Below, piece after piece: positions 9,030 through 18,993 of a stretch of DNA of 64,000 nt. The notes under the pieces were generated by a model. The model did no database searches. It was not told the origin of the DNA and worked only from the letters and a program-made list of their open reading frames with translations. The stretch lies in assembly GCF_001278035.1 (NCBI RefSeq), contig NZ_CP009452.1, forward strand, positions 4,311,501 to 4,375,500, in the 5' to 3' direction. The DNA is from Sphingopyxis sp. 113P3 (GTDB lineage: Bacteria > Pseudomonadota > Alphaproteobacteria > Sphingomonadales > Sphingomonadaceae). The translations under genes and the position numbers were made by a program. The stretch's first letter is position 1. Every line of letters begins with the position of its first letter.

Positions 9030-11195
9030 TTAGTCTTCGACCCCGAGCTGGGTCAGCACGAAGGCATATTCCTCGGCATCTTCGTGCAAGGCGCCCCAGC
9101 GGCCCGATTTTCCCGCATGGCCCGCGCCCATGTTGGTTCGCAGAAGCAGCAGCGCGTCGTTGGTGCGGGTCGCGCGGAGCTTCGCGACCCATTTGGCGGG
9201 CTCCCAATAGGTAACGCGCGGATCGTTGAGTCCGGCCGATACCAGCATTGGTGGATAGGCCTTGGAGGTCACATTGTCGTAGGGGCTGTAGGAGAGGATA
9301 TAGTCGAACGCCGCCTGGTCGGTGAGCGGGTTGCCCCATTCGGGCCATTCGCCCGGTGTCAGCGGCAGCGTTTCATCGACCATGGTATTGATCACATCGA
9401 CGAAGGGCACGCCCGCAAGAACCGCTCCCCAGAGCTCCGGCGCCTCATTATAGACGACACCCATCACCTGTCCGCCCGCCGAACGCCCCTCGATCGAAAT
9501 TTTGCCGGCGCGCGTGTAGCCTTTCGCAATCAGCCCCCTTGCGACGTCGATGAAGTCGTTGAACGTATTCTTGCGCTGGCTCGTCTTGCCCGCCAGATAC
9601 CAGGCGCGCCCCAGGTCGTCGCCGCCGCGCACATGCGCGATTCCATAAATCATCCCGCGATCGACAAGGCTCAGTCTTGTTGTCGAGAAACCCGGCGCGA
9701 CCCGGTACCCGTATGAACCATAGGCATAAAGGTGGAGCGGAGCGTTGCCGTCGCGCTTCGTGTCCTTGCGATAAACGAGCGAGACGGGGATCATCGTTTC
9801 GCCGTCGCGGCTCGGGATATTAACCCGTTCGGTTACATAAACGGATGAGTCATAACCTGATGGGATCTCCTGCACCTTGAGGGTCTCAAGTGTCCCCGTC
9901 GCTACGTCATAATCATAGACGGTTTCCGGCGTGATCATCGATTCATATTCGATACGGAGCTTGTCTTGGTGATATTCGGGATTGTCGCCGAGCCCCGCCA
10001 CATAGGTCGCCTCGGGGAAAGCGATCCGCCCGGGGGTCAAGGGCGCGTCATATGTACGGATATCGACCTGATCGAGCCCGTCCTCGCGCGACTCGAGGAC
10101 GAAATAGTCGCGGAACACCGAAAAGCCGGTAATATAGCTGTGGTCGCTGCCCGGGATCAGCGTCGTCCACCTGCCGGGATCTTTCACGCTCGCAGTGGCG
10201 ACGCGGAAATTGGGATGTTCATCGTTGGTGAGGATGTAGAGGGTGCCGTCGCGCTCATCAACACTGTATTCGCGGCCCTTTTGCCGCGCCGAGACCAGCT
10301 GCATCGGCGCCTCGGGATTGTCGGCGGGCAGGAGGTAGACCTCGCTTGTTTCGTTGTCGCCGGTCGCGATGACGATATAATTGTCGGCCGCGGTTTTGCC
10401 GATGCCGACGCCGAAACCGATATCCCTCTCCTTGTAGAGCAAGAGGTCCTCGGTGACCGGCGTCCCGAGCTTGTGCAGGCGGACATTGTCGGTGCGCCAA
10501 TTCTCGTTCGCAAGGCCATAGAGGATCGCGTCGCTGCTCGCCGACCATATGAGCGACGACAGCGTTCCGGGAATGACGTCGGGTAGAAGTTCACCCGTGC
10601 CGAGATCGCGAATGCGGGCTTCGAACCGTTCGGATCCATTGTCGTCGAACGAATAGGCCATCAACGCGCCGTTCGGGCTGATCGACACTTCGGCAAGGCG
10701 GAAATAGTCCTTGCCCTCGGCCATCGCGACCTCGTCGAGGATCAGGACGGGCTCACCGCCCGCAACGGGCCGGCGATACCATTTCTTATATTCGGCGCCC
10801 TGCTCATATTCGACCCAATAGAGCCAATCGCCGTCTTTTTGCGGCACGCTCGCGTCGACCTCCTTGATGCGGCCCTTCATCTCCTGAAACAGCGTCTCGA
10901 CGAGCTTCGCATGCGGTTTCATCGCGGCATCGAAATAGGCGTTTTCCTGCCGGACATAGTCGAGGACATCAGGGTCGTTGACCTCGGGATAGCCGGGATC
11001 GCGCAGCCAGTGCCACGGGTCCTCGATCGTCCGGCCGTGCAAAATCACCTGGTGTGGGCGCTGGTCGGCGACGGGGGCAGGGGGCAGGACAGGGGCATTT
11101 TCGGTCAATTCAGTGTCTTTCTCTTGAGCCAAAAGCGGAGGCGACGTGACAAGCGGGGTGGCAATTGCCGCCAGAAACATCCAAATGAGGCGCAT
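9030..11195 (-). CDS. Secreted prolyl oligopeptidase (S9A, oligopeptidase B-like)
   Basis: Serine peptidase with an N-terminal beta-propeller gating a C-terminal alpha/beta-hydrolase domain; cleaves short peptides, probably in the periplasm. 721 residues from MRLIWMFLAAIATPLV, a signal peptide ending near LLAQ. The catalytic triad is visible: Ser572 in GRSAGG, Asp658 in LND and His693 in GAGHAG. The ATG at 11195 has GGGAG upstream; a longer frame runs back across the divergent pepP start and is rejected. Prolyl versus dibasic (PtrB) specificity is unresolved, though the C-terminal region resembles PtrB. Confidence 0.9.
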   Translation of the reverse strand: MRLIWMFLAAIATPLVTSPPLLAQEKDTELTENAPVLPPAPVADQRPHQVILHGRTIEDPWHWLRDPGYPEVNDPDVLDYVRQENAYFDAAMKPHAKLVETLFQEMKGRIKEVDASVPQKDGDWLYWVEYEQGAEYKKWYRRPVAGGEPVLILDEVAMAEGKDYFRLAEVSISPNGALMAYSFDDNGSERFEARIRDLGTGELLPDVIPGTLSSLIWSASSDAILYGLANENWRTDNVRLHKLGTPVTEDLLLYKERDIGFGVGIGKTAADNYIVIATGDNETSEVYLLPADNPEAPMQLVSARQKGREYSVDERDGTLYILTNDEHPNFRVATASVKDPGRWTTLIPGSDHSYITGFSVFRDYFVLESREDGLDQVDIRTYDAPLTPGRIAFPEATYVAGLGDNPEYHQDKLRIEYESMITPETVYDYDVATGTLETLKVQEIPSGYDSSVYVTERVNIPSRDGETMIPVSLVYRKDTKRDGNAPLHLYAYGSYGYRVAPGFSTTRLSLVDRGMIYGIAHVRGGDDLGRAWYLAGKTSQRKNTFNDFIDVARGLIAKGYTRAGKISIEGRSAGGQVMGVVYNEAPELWGAVLAGVPFVDVINTMVDETLPLTPGEWPEWGNPLTDQAAFDYILSYSPYDNVTSKAYPPMLVSAGLNDPRVTYWEPAKWVAKLRATRTNDALLLLRTNMGAGHAGKSGRWGALHEDAEEYAFVLTQLGVED

Positions 11196-11262
11196 GGAAA
11201 ACTCCCGCGGCGCCGCCCCCGGTGGGCCGGATCGCCCGCGATGTAGGAACAAGGAACGCCGC

Positions 11263-13101
11263 ATGTCTACCCCCCGGCCCAGTGCCAGCCCCGCCGAACG
11301 TCTCGCCCGTCTGCGCGCCGAGCTGAAGGGGCGCGGTCTTGACGGATTCATCGTGCCGATCAGCGATGAGCATCTGAGCGAGTATGTCGGCGACTATGCA
11401 CAGCGCATGGCGTGGCTGACAGGTTTTGGTGGCTCGGCGGGGACCGCGGCCGTGCTGCCTGAAAAGGCCGCAGTGTTCGTCGACGGCCGCTACACCGTAC
11501 AGGTCCGCGAGCAGGTCGATGGCAGCCTTTATGACTATGTCGGCGTGCCGCAGTCTAGCATTGCTGAGTGGCTTGGCGCGAACGTCAGCGCGGGTCAGAA
11601 GGTCGGCTATGATCCCTGGCTCCACAGCATTGATTGGGCGCACGCGCTGGCAAAGGCGCTCCGGGCGCGCGAGGCCGAGCTGGTCGCGGTGGACAGCAAC
11701 CCCGTCGACGCGGTGTGGAGTGACCAGCCGCCGCCGAGCGCAGCGCCGATCATGGTCCACGACACCGCGCTTGCTGGGCAGGCGGCGGCCGAGAAGCGTT
11801 CTGTCATCGCTGACTGGCTGAAGACGCGGGGACTCGACACGACCGTGATGACCGCGCTCGATTCGATTGCCTGGACCTTTAACATTCGGGGCTCGGACGT
11901 CACGCATACGCCGGTAGGGCTCGCCTTCGCGCTGCTCAACGCCGACGCGACCGCCGACCTGTTCATCGCGCCCGAGAAGGTTACCGACGCGGTCCGCGCC
12001 CACCTCGGCAACAGCGTCCGGATACACGACCGCGACGCCTTCGAAGCCGCACTCGCAGGCCTTTCGGGCAAGAGGGTAGCGGTTGATCCTGACCGCGCGG
12101 TGGCCGCGATCTTTACCGCGCTCGAAGCGGCAGGTGCGACCATCGAACGCCACCGCGACCCTGCGGTGCTTCCCAAGGCGATCAAGAACGAAACCGAGCT
12201 CCATGGAACCCGCGCTGCCCATGTTCGCGATGGCGTTGCGGTTGCACGCTTCCTGAAATGGATGGAGGAGACCGCGCCGCAGGGGGGGCTCGACGAACTC
12301 GGCGCCGCGGCGAAGCTGCGCGAATTTCGGGACCAGAGCGGCGCGCTCGTCGATCTTTCGTTCGACACCATCTCGGCGGCGGGACCGAACGGCGCCTTGC
12401 CGCACTACAAGGTCGACGAAACCACCAATCGCCCAATCGAGACCGGCACCCTTTATCTGGTCGACTCCGGCGGCCAATATACCGACGGCACGACCGACAT
12501 CACGCGCACCATCGCGATCGGCACACCGACTGCGGAGATGCGCCGCCGCTTCACCCAGGTGCTCAAGGGCCATATTGCGCTTGCAACGGCGCGCTTCCCC
12601 AAGGGAACGCGCGGTAGCCAGCTCGATATTCTCGCGCGGCAATATCTGTGGGCGGACGGTGTCGATTACGCGCATGGCACAGGCCACGGCGTCGGAGCCT
12701 ATCTTGCAGTCCACGAAGGACCGCAGCGTATCGCCAAGCCATCGGGCGGGCAGGCCGGAACCGAGGAGCCGCTTCATGCGGGCATGATCCTGTCGAACGA
12801 GCCGGGCTATTACAAGGCTGGCGCCTTCGGCATCCGCATCGAGAATCTCGTCGTCGTAGTGCCCCAGACTATCGCGGGCGCCGAGGAAGAGATACTCGGG
12901 TTCGAGACCATCACCTTCGCCCCAATCGCGCGAAACCTGATCGAAACCGAACTGCTCACGCCGGCTGAGACGGACTGGCTCGACGCCTATCATGCCGCGG
13001 TATTCGAAAAGCTCGCTCCAGCGATGAGCGAGACGGACCGCGCATGGCTCGAAGCAGCGTGCGCGCCGCTCGAGCGCGCGACCGCCGCGCTCGCCGCCTG
13101 A
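11263..13101 (+). CDS. Aminopeptidase P family protein (M24B, Xaa-Pro aminopeptidase)
   Basis: Dimetal metallopeptidase releasing N-terminal residues before proline. 612 residues, the long three-domain form: two creatinase-like N-terminal domains followed by the pita-bread catalytic domain. Metal ligands are visible as Asp in VDSGGQY and DGTTDITR, His in GTGHGVG, and Glu in LSNEPGYY and RIENLV. No signal peptide, so cytoplasmic. The ATG at 11263 follows AAGGAACG. It is divergent from the secreted oligopeptidase (67 bp between starts), so the two may process the same proline-rich peptides. Confidence 0.92.
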   Translation: MSTPRPSASPAERLARLRAELKGRGLDGFIVPISDEHLSEYVGDYAQRMAWLTGFGGSAGTAAVLPEKAAVFVDGRYTVQVREQVDGSLYDYVGVPQSSIAEWLGANVSAGQKVGYDPWLHSIDWAHALAKALRAREAELVAVDSNPVDAVWSDQPPPSAAPIMVHDTALAGQAAAEKRSVIADWLKTRGLDTTVMTALDSIAWTFNIRGSDVTHTPVGLAFALLNADATADLFIAPEKVTDAVRAHLGNSVRIHDRDAFEAALAGLSGKRVAVDPDRAVAAIFTALEAAGATIERHRDPAVLPKAIKNETELHGTRAAHVRDGVAVARFLKWMEETAPQGGLDELGAAAKLREFRDQSGALVDLSFDTISAAGPNGALPHYKVDETTNRPIETGTLYLVDSGGQYTDGTTDITRTIAIGTPTAEMRRRFTQVLKGHIALATARFPKGTRGSQLDILARQYLWADGVDYAHGTGHGVGAYLAVHEGPQRIAKPSGGQAGTEEPLHAGMILSNEPGYYKAGAFGIRIENLVVVVPQTIAGAEEEILGFETITFAPIARNLIETELLTPAETDWLDAYHAAVFEKLAPAMSETDRAWLEAACAPLERATAALAA

Positions 13102-13115
13102 CGGGACCGGGAGAA

Positions 13116-13574
13116 ATGAGCGATCGCAGCGAGGTCCCGCTTTGCGACTTTCGAGTGCAGGAGCGCGTGCGCGTGCGTTACAGCGAGATCGACGGCCAGA
13201 ATATCGTCTTTAACAGCCATTATCTCACTTATGCCGACGTCGGGGTGACCGAATATTTTCGTGCCCTCGGTGAAGGGCAGCCGGGACCTTATTTTCACCA
13301 ATATGGTACAGACATTCGCGAGACGCATTGCGAGATCGACTATCATGAACCGGCGCGCCTCGATGAGCTGATCACGATCGCAGCGCGAATCAGCCGCTTC
13401 GAGCGGACCAGTTTCACGCTGCATTGCGGGATTTTCCGTGATTCAACGCGGCTGACCGACATCGAGATCAGCTATGCGCATATCGATAGCGATAGCGGAG
13501 TGCCGACGGTTCTGCCCGGGAGCTTTATTGCGGAAGTACGCCGATTCGAAAAGCGAATCCCAGCGCAGGACTGA
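13116..13574 (+). CDS. Acyl-CoA thioesterase, 4HBT/YbgC type
   Basis: Hotdog-fold thioesterase of 152 residues. The segment RVRYSEIDGQNIVFNSHYLTYAD carries the conserved Asp and the His-Tyr pattern of the 4-hydroxybenzoyl-CoA thioesterase family; the second half (IDYHEPARLDELITIAARISRF) matches the usual dimer strands. The ATG at 13116 is preceded by CCGGGAGAA and lies 14 bp after pepP, suggesting co-transcription. The acyl-CoA substrate cannot be told from sequence. Confidence 0.85.
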   Translation: MSDRSEVPLCDFRVQERVRVRYSEIDGQNIVFNSHYLTYADVGVTEYFRALGEGQPGPYFHQYGTDIRETHCEIDYHEPARLDELITIAARISRFERTSFTLHCGIFRDSTRLTDIEISYAHIDSDSGVPTVLPGSFIAEVRRFEKRIPAQD

Positions 13575-13612
13575 TTCGCACCAACCGAATCGACCCTCTC
13601 AACCAAAAAGGT

Positions 13613-13750
13613 CGAAAAAAAGGGCCGCCCAGGGGCGGCCCGTGAAAGTTTTGGGAGAGGATGCCTAAAAGGCAAGTGTGATATTGCACTGCACAATGAA
13701 TTTCGCAACTGCGAAAAACGTATCCGTGATTGCAATTTTTGCAATCTTGA
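13613..13750 (-). ncRNA. Candidate small RNA with intrinsic terminator
   Basis: On the minus strand this gene-free block reads as stacked hairpins ending in a canonical terminator. In transcript order: GATTGCAA/TTGCAATC (13746-13728), TTTCGCA/TGCGAAA (13716-13701), an ATTG...CAAT element (13697-13683), then GGGCCGCCC/GGGCGGCCC (13641-13622) followed directly by seven Ts. No minus-strand gene lies upstream to need this terminator. On the plus strand the same hairpin could also end the thioesterase transcript but has only a weak T-run. The promoter and exact 5' end are not identifiable; the upstream palindromes might instead be protein-binding sites. Confidence 0.4.
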
Positions 13751-13823
13751 CTGCTTCGGATCATCGTCCGATGCGTTTCTCACGGCCCTCGCAAATGGGC
13801 GCGATATCGCCTAAATTGCCCGC

Positions 13824-14297
13824 ATGGGAATGTTCAATAACTGGGATGTGAGCGGCGGGGTCTCCGACTTCTGGGGCTATATCCGCGAACCGCGTCCACA
13901 CCGATGGACAAGCTGGGGGGTCGCGATTGCTTTCGCGATCGTGGTGTTCTGGGGATTCAGCAAATATCTGATCCCCTATGAGAAGCCACAGCCGCAGATC
14001 ATTTACTTTGAAAATTGGACGGCGAATCGCAGCGAAGCCGAGGTTCACGCCGACTGGGTTGCGCGCGCGAAGGAGACGACGCGTGAGAATGCGAAGCGCC
14101 GCGCCGAATTTCAGAAGCTCGCCGACATGATGGGGGTCGAATATGATTCGACCGAGGCTGACAAGGTGACGCGCGAAACGCTGGGCGAGGAGGCCGACGC
14201 TCTCGCCAGGAACAGCAAGGCCGCGCCGCCCAAACGCTCAACGCTTGCCGAGCGCGCCGCGCGCAGACCGCAGCCCGCTCCCTCTGCGCAAAAATAG
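13824..14297 (+). CDS. Conserved hypothetical single-pass membrane protein
   Basis: 157 residues of unknown function. An N-terminal segment rich in Trp and aromatic residues is followed by one transmembrane helix (about 31-49, SWGVAIAFAIVVFWGFSKYL). Then comes a charged, probably periplasmic, helical region (about 68-135) with many Glu/Lys/Arg and possible coiled-coil character, ending in an Ala/Pro/Arg tail. No catalytic motif. ATG at 13824 with another ATG two codons on; no clear ribosome-binding site. It lies 5 bp before ribD and probably shares its transcript. Confidence 0.7.
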   Translation: MGMFNNWDVSGGVSDFWGYIREPRPHRWTSWGVAIAFAIVVFWGFSKYLIPYEKPQPQIIYFENWTANRSEAEVHADWVARAKETTRENAKRRAEFQKLADMMGVEYDSTEADKVTRETLGEEADALARNSKAAPPKRSTLAERAARRPQPAPSAQK

Positions 14298-14302
14298 CCT
14301 CG

Positions 14303-15277
14303 ATGCAGCGCTCGCCCGCCGACGTCGACTGGATGGCTGCTGCCGTCGCGCTTGCCGGACGGGGACACGGGCGGACCGCGCCCAATCCCAACGTCGGGTG
14401 CCTTCTCGTGCGCGATGGCCGCGTCGTTGGGCGCGGCTGGACGCAGCCGGGGGGTCGACCGCACGCCGAAGCGGCGGCGGTAGCCGCGGCGGGCAAGAAT
14501 GCGCAGGGCACGACGGCTTATGTCACGTTGGAACCCTGCGCGCATGCCAGTCCGCGCGGACCATGTTGCACCAGTCTCCTGATCGAAGCCGGGGTCGCGC
14601 GCGTTGTCGCGGCACTGCAGGACCCCGACCCACGCACTGACGGGCGAGGTATCACGCGTCTGCGCGATGCGGGAATCGCTGTCGAAGTCGGTGTTCTGGC
14701 AGAGGCAGCCTGCGCGGCGATGGCGCCTTGGTGGACGCGCCGGGCTGCGGGGCGTCCGTTCGTGACGCTGAAGCTTGCCACCTCGCTCGACGGCCAGATC
14801 GCACTCGCTGATGGGTCGAGTCGTTGGATCACCAGCCATCGCGCTCGCGCGCATGTGCACCTCGAACGCGCGCGGCACGAAGCCATCCTCGTTGGCCGCG
14901 GAACGCTGGAAGCCGATGCCCCCAGTCTCGACGTGCGCCTGCCCGGCCTCGAAGACCGCAGCCCGCAGCGCTTTGTCCTGACGCGGGGACGCGCGCCCGA
15001 GGGTTGGACTGCGGCGGCGTCGCCCGAAGCGACCGGCGACGTCGACTCGCTTCTCGTCGAGGGCGGGGCGGGGGCGGCCGCGGCCTTTCTCGCCGCCGAT
15101 CGCGTCGACCGGTTGCTTCTTTATCGTGCTCCGATCCTGATTGGCGGCGGTCGTGCGGCGCTCGGGGACATCGGCCTTGAAGATCTCGCCGACGCGCACG
15201 GCCGATGGCGACTCTCCGACAGCCGCCTGCTTGGCAGCGACCAGCTCGACGTCTACGAGCGGATCCGAAGGGAATAG
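14303..15277 (+). CDS. ribD: Bifunctional riboflavin deaminase/reductase RibD
   Basis: Performs two steps of riboflavin synthesis: deamination of the pyrimidine from GTP cyclohydrolase II, then NADPH-dependent reduction of the ribose side chain. 324 residues. The N-terminal cytidine-deaminase-like domain has zinc ligands His54 and catalytic Glu56 in PHAEA, plus Cys79 and Cys88 in the PC-x8-C motif. The C-terminal reductase (about 150-324) begins FVTLKLATSLDGQIAL. ribE follows after 6 bp. No FMN riboswitch precedes it. ribB and ribH lie 7 kb away. Confidence 0.95.
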   Translation: MQRSPADVDWMAAAVALAGRGHGRTAPNPNVGCLLVRDGRVVGRGWTQPGGRPHAEAAAVAAAGKNAQGTTAYVTLEPCAHASPRGPCCTSLLIEAGVARVVAALQDPDPRTDGRGITRLRDAGIAVEVGVLAEAACAAMAPWWTRRAAGRPFVTLKLATSLDGQIALADGSSRWITSHRARAHVHLERARHEAILVGRGTLEADAPSLDVRLPGLEDRSPQRFVLTRGRAPEGWTAAASPEATGDVDSLLVEGGAGAAAAFLAADRVDRLLLYRAPILIGGGRAALGDIGLEDLADAHGRWRLSDSRLLGSDQLDVYERIRRE

Positions 15278-15283
15278 ACATTC

Positions 15284-15913
15284 ATGTTCACCGGCATCAT
15301 CACCGATATCGGCATCATCAGAACGCGCCAGGATCGCGGTGACGTCCGGCTCGTAATCGATACCAGTTATGACGTCACCGCGATCGACCTTGGCGCATCG
15401 ATCGCCTGTTCGGGCGCCTGTCTCACGGTTGTCGACAAGGGCGTCGACGACCGCGGCAACGGCACCGCGGGCTGGTTTGCCGTCGATGCGAGCGCCGAGA
15501 CGCTGGCGCGCACCGCGCCCCACATGTGGGATGCGGGGAGGCGCCTCAACCTTGAGCGCGCCCTGCGCGTTGGCGACGAGCTCGGCGGGCATATCGTCAC
15601 CGGTCACGTCGATGCGGTCGGGCACATGGTGGCGGTCGAGCCCGTCGGTGACAGCGTGAAGATCACCGTCGCGGCGCCTCCCGCGCTTGCACCGCATATC
15701 GCCCCCAAGGGCTCGGTCACGCTCGACGGCGTATCGCTGACGGTCAATGAGGTCGCGGACCAGGCGGACGGAAAAGCCCATTTCACGCTCAACATCATTC
15801 CGCACACCCAGGCGATGACGACGCTGAGCGAAGCGGCCGTCGGCCGGCCGGTCAATTTGGAAATCGACGTGCTGGCGCGCTATCTGGCGCGGATGCAACA
15901 GGTGCGGGGATAG
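15284..15913 (+). CDS. ribE: Riboflavin synthase alpha chain
   Basis: Dismutates two molecules of 6,7-dimethyl-8-ribityllumazine to riboflavin and the pyrimidinedione. 209 residues made of two homologous lumazine-binding barrels; the N-terminus MFTGIITDIG is a family hallmark and the internal repeat starts at the GHIVTGHVD segment. The active-site N-terminal strand is complete. It follows ribD by 6 bp in an operon. In some nomenclatures this gene is called ribC. Confidence 0.95.
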   Translation: MFTGIITDIGIIRTRQDRGDVRLVIDTSYDVTAIDLGASIACSGACLTVVDKGVDDRGNGTAGWFAVDASAETLARTAPHMWDAGRRLNLERALRVGDELGGHIVTGHVDAVGHMVAVEPVGDSVKITVAAPPALAPHIAPKGSVTLDGVSLTVNEVADQADGKAHFTLNIIPHTQAMTTLSEAAVGRPVNLEIDVLARYLARMQQVRG

Positions 15914-15959
15914 GGCCGCCAACCTTCTCGTCGCGCATTTTCCATCAATCAGCCTGAAG

Positions 15960-16451
15960 TCATCGCTCGGTCCAGCCCGCCGCCAGTTCGGGATCGGCCG
16001 CGATCATCGAGCGCCGCATCGCGAGGCGACCGATGCGCAGCAGCTCGGCTTTTCGCCGCGCCGGAGCGAGGTGGCAGCTCGCGGCTTCGCGCACCACGGC
16101 GGCGCCGTAGCGGTCGGCGACGATAAGGCCTGAGGTTTGAGGGCGATATTCCGGGGTTTCGAGGATTGCAGGGTCGAGCCCGGCGGCGAGCGCCCAATAG
16201 AAGCGGTCGCACCAGTCGCAATAATCGGGCCATTTTCCGTCGCCATGCAGATCGGCGCGACTGACCTTGATCTCGACAATGGTGATGTGACCCTTGGCGT
16301 CGATCGCGGTGAGGTCGGTGCGCCGTCCGTTGGGCAGCGGCACTTCCGGAAGTGCGACGAGCCCTGCCTGCGCGAACAGCCGGCAAACGCCGCGTGCGAC
16401 ATCGGCGGCAGTTAGAGCGGGTTCCAGGCGGGTTCCAGCCGACTGGGCCAT
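15960..16451 (-). CDS. mmcB: MmcB-family DNA repair protein
   Basis: 163-residue protein of the MmcB family, a PD-(D/E)xK nuclease-fold protein linked in Caulobacter to the SOS/ImuBC mutagenic response (family knowledge). The fold core is visible: RRTDLTAIDAKGHITIVEIKVSRADL, where Asp and the E-x-K pair give the nuclease-like signature, followed by the conserved DGKWPDYCDWCDRFYWAL. ATG at 16451. It lies 115 bp downstream of ssb on the same strand, a context consistent with a repair role. No SOS box was seen upstream. Confidence 0.85.
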   Translation of the reverse strand: MAQSAGTRLEPALTAADVARGVCRLFAQAGLVALPEVPLPNGRRTDLTAIDAKGHITIVEIKVSRADLHGDGKWPDYCDWCDRFYWALAAGLDPAILETPEYRPQTSGLIVADRYGAAVVREAASCHLAPARRKAELLRIGRLAMRRSMIAADPELAAGWTER

Positions 16452-16565
16452 GGCTTCACGCCATGCCGTCCGCCCTGAACTTATCCAAAGGCCGCTCTTT
16501 CGCCCTGACGTCGGGGAAAGGCCGCTGCTTGGACAAGCTCAGCGCGAAAAAATCTGACATGAATC

Positions 16566-17090
16566 TCAGAAAGGCACGTCGTCGTCGAGATCATCGTCGA
16601 AGGGCGGCCGTCCGCCACCCGAACTGCCGCCGCCCTGATTCCAGCCGCCACCCGAGCTTCCGCCCTGATCCCAGCCGCCGCTCGAGCCGCCGCCCTGGTT
16701 CCAGCTATCCCCGCTCGTGCGCGATCCGCCGCCGCCGGGCGCGCCGTCGAGCATCGTCAGCGAGCCTCCCATGCCGGCGACCACGACCTCGGTCGTGTAG
16801 CGGTCGTTGCCGTCGCGGTCCTGCCACTTACGCGTGCGCAGGCTTCCTTCGATATAAACCTTCGACCCCTTTTTGAGGTAACGTTCGACCACGCCGACCA
16901 GCCCGTCGCCATTGATGACGACATTATGCCATTCGGTGCGCTCCTTGCGCTCGCCGGTCATGCGATCCTTCCAGCTCTCGGAGGTCGCGATGCGGATATT
17001 CGCGATCTTGCCACCGTTCTGGAACGACTTGATTTCAGGATCGGCACCCAGATTGCCGATGAGAATAACCTTGTTGACGCTGCCAGCCAT
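16566..17090 (-). CDS. ssb: Single-stranded DNA-binding protein
   Basis: Binds ssDNA during replication, repair and recombination and recruits partners through its C-terminal tip. 174 residues: an OB-fold (1-110, starting [19 protein letters not shown]), a Gly/Ser/Gln/Trp-rich flexible linker with four imperfect [14 protein letters not shown] repeats (about 128-162), and the acidic tip DDDVPF. The ATG at 17090 follows GAGCGGAGC. The linker repeats are low-complexity DNA and could vary in length between strains. Confidence 0.96.
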   Translation of the reverse strand: MAGSVNKVILIGNLGADPEIKSFQNGGKIANIRIATSESWKDRMTGERKERTEWHNVVINGDGLVGVVERYLKKGSKVYIEGSLRTRKWQDRDGNDRYTTEVVVAGMGGSLTMLDGAPGGGGSRTSGDSWNQGGGSSGGWDQGGSSGGGWNQGGGSSGGGRPPFDDDLDDDVPF

Positions 17091-17121
17091 CGCCGCTCCG
17101 CTCCGCTCGAGTGTTGGAGGA

Positions 17122-18993
17122 TCAGCCGAGTCCGAAGGCGACGGCCGTCCAGTAAGTAATACCTGCAGCGGCATAGGCGAGCAGGAACAAATAGCCAACC
17201 ATGAACATCGGCCATTTCCACCCGTTCGTTTCGCGGCGGGTAATCGCGATGGTCGAAATGCACTGCGGCGCAAAGACGAACCAGGCGAGAAAGGCGAGGG
17301 CGGTTGCGATGCTCCAGCGTCCCTGGAGGCGCTCGCTCAGCGATTGGGCCATCGCATCCTCGTCGTCGCCGGCGTCGATCGCGTTCGCAGTTGCCAGGGC
17401 CGAGACCGCGACCTCGCGCGCCGCCATCGCCGGGATCAGCGCGAGCGCGATGTCGTGGTTGAAGCCGATCGGCTGCACCACGGTTTCCAGCCCGCTCGCG
17501 ATGCGGCCCGCGATGCTGTAATCGACCTGCCGCAGCTCGCTGTCCGCAGGCGCCTTGGGAAAGCTCAGCAGGATCCAGAGGACGACCGTGGTCATGGCGA
17601 TGATCGTTCCCGCGCGGCGCAGGAAGATCCACGCGCGCTGCCATAGGCTGATCGCGATGTCGCGCAGCCGCGGCCATTGATAGCGCGGCATCTCCATCAT
17701 GAAGCCCGCAGCATTGCCCTTTGTGACCGAGCGCCGCAGCACGAAGGCGACAAGGAGAGCGCCGACGATACCCGCAACATAAAGAGCAAAGAGGACGAGT
17801 CCCTGCAGGCCGACTGGCGACCCGCCCACAGAGCGCGCGGGAATGAAGGCGCCGATGATCAGCGTGTAGACCGGCAAGCGCGCCGAGCAGGTCATTAGCG
17901 GCGCGATGAGAATGGTCGTCAACCGGTCCTTGGCATCGGGGATCGCGCGCGTCGCCATGATCCCGGGCACCGCGCAGGCGAAGCTCGAGAGGAGCGGGAT
18001 GAAGCCGCGTCCCGACAGCCCGACCTTCGCCATCAGCCCATCCATCAGGAAAGCAGCGCGTGTCATATAGCCCGACGCTTCGAGCAGCAGGATGAAGAGA
18101 AAGAGGATCAGGATTTGCGGCAGGAAGACGACCACCGCGCCGACGCCCGCCAACAGACCCTCGACGATCAGACCGCGCAGGAAACCGTCGGGTAGCATGC
18201 GCCCAGCGGCCTCCTGCATCACGGCAATTGCGTTCTCGATCCAGCCGATCGGCGCCTCGGACCAGGCATAGACGGCTTGGAACATCACGAACATCAGCGC
18301 GAGCAGGATCAGGAAGCCCGCGACCGGATGGAGGACGACCGCGTCGACGCGCTGGGTCCAGCGTCGCCCCGGGGTCTCGGAAAGCGTCGCCGCGCGCGCG
18401 ATCGCGCGCGCGCGCTGGTGGAGCGCTGCGTCGGTGGGCGGCGGTGCGGGAACCGCGTCGGCTTGGGTCTGGTGCGACAGGATCGCGCCGTCGATCGCGG
18501 CGAGCAGGTCGGCGAGACCGCGCTTGCGTACGGCGACGGTTGCGACCACCGGCACGCCCAATTCCTGCGCCAGCCGCGCAGGATCGAGCGTCAGGCCGTC
18601 GCGCTCGGCAAGGTCGAGCATGTTGAGCGCGACCACGGTCGGCAGTCCCAGCGCAATCAGTTCGAGCGCGAAGCAGAGATGATTGTCGAGATTGGCGGCA
18701 TCGACGACGACAACAAGCGCATCGGGGCGTCGCTCCCCTGCCTGTCGCCCGAGCACGACGTCGCGCGTCACTGCCTCGTCGGGGCTGGCCGGGGTTAGGC
18801 TGTAACTGCCGGGAAGATCGATCAGCGCCAACGGCCGGCCGTCTGCGAAGCTCGCATGTCCTGCTTTACGCTCGACGGTAACGCCCGGATAGTTGGCAAT
18901 CTTCTGCCGCGCGCCGGTCAGCGCGTTGAACAGGCTCGACTTGCCGGCGTTCGGGTTGCCGGCAAGTGCAATGGTAGGAACGGCGCCGGTCAT
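17122..18993 (-). CDS. feoB: Ferrous iron transporter FeoB
   Basis: Inner-membrane Fe(II) transporter with an N-terminal cytosolic G domain. 623 residues, shorter than the roughly 770 of enterobacterial FeoB. G motifs: GNPNAGKSS (P-loop, about 12-20), switch II DLPG and NMLD (nucleotide specificity). The membrane part starts near 230 and includes the Gate segment with CSARLPVY and the later VPG-containing Gate (CAVPGIMAT). The ATG overlaps the feoA stop by 4 bp (ATGA), so translation is coupled. No feoC was seen. Confidence 0.95.
   Translation of the reverse strand: MTGAVPTIALAGNPNAGKSSLFNALTGARQKIANYPGVTVERKAGHASFADGRPLALIDLPGSYSLTPASPDEAVTRDVVLGRQAGERRPDALVVVVDAANLDNHLCFALELIALGLPTVVALNMLDLAERDGLTLDPARLAQELGVPVVATVAVRKRGLADLLAAIDGAILSHQTQADAVPAPPPTDAALHQRARAIARAATLSETPGRRWTQRVDAVVLHPVAGFLILLALMFVMFQAVYAWSEAPIGWIENAIAVMQEAAGRMLPDGFLRGLIVEGLLAGVGAVVVFLPQILILFLFILLLEASGYMTRAAFLMDGLMAKVGLSGRGFIPLLSSFACAVPGIMATRAIPDAKDRLTTILIAPLMTCSARLPVYTLIIGAFIPARSVGGSPVGLQGLVLFALYVAGIVGALLVAFVLRRSVTKGNAAGFMMEMPRYQWPRLRDIAISLWQRAWIFLRRAGTIIAMTTVVLWILLSFPKAPADSELRQVDYSIAGRIASGLETVVQPIGFNHDIALALIPAMAAREVAVSALATANAIDAGDDEDAMAQSLSERLQGRWSIATALAFLAWFVFAPQCISTIAITRRETNGWKWPMFMVGYLFLLAYAAAGITYWTAVAFGLG

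Noticed and set aside
13525..13764. Cysteine-containing minus-strand ORF across the small-RNA candidate
   Set aside because: It runs through the terminator stem and the end of the thioesterase gene; no RBS or family resemblance.
16620..16710. Tandem Gly/Ser repeats in ssb as a mobile or regulatory repeat
   Set aside because: They encode the flexible SSB linker and follow codon periodicity.
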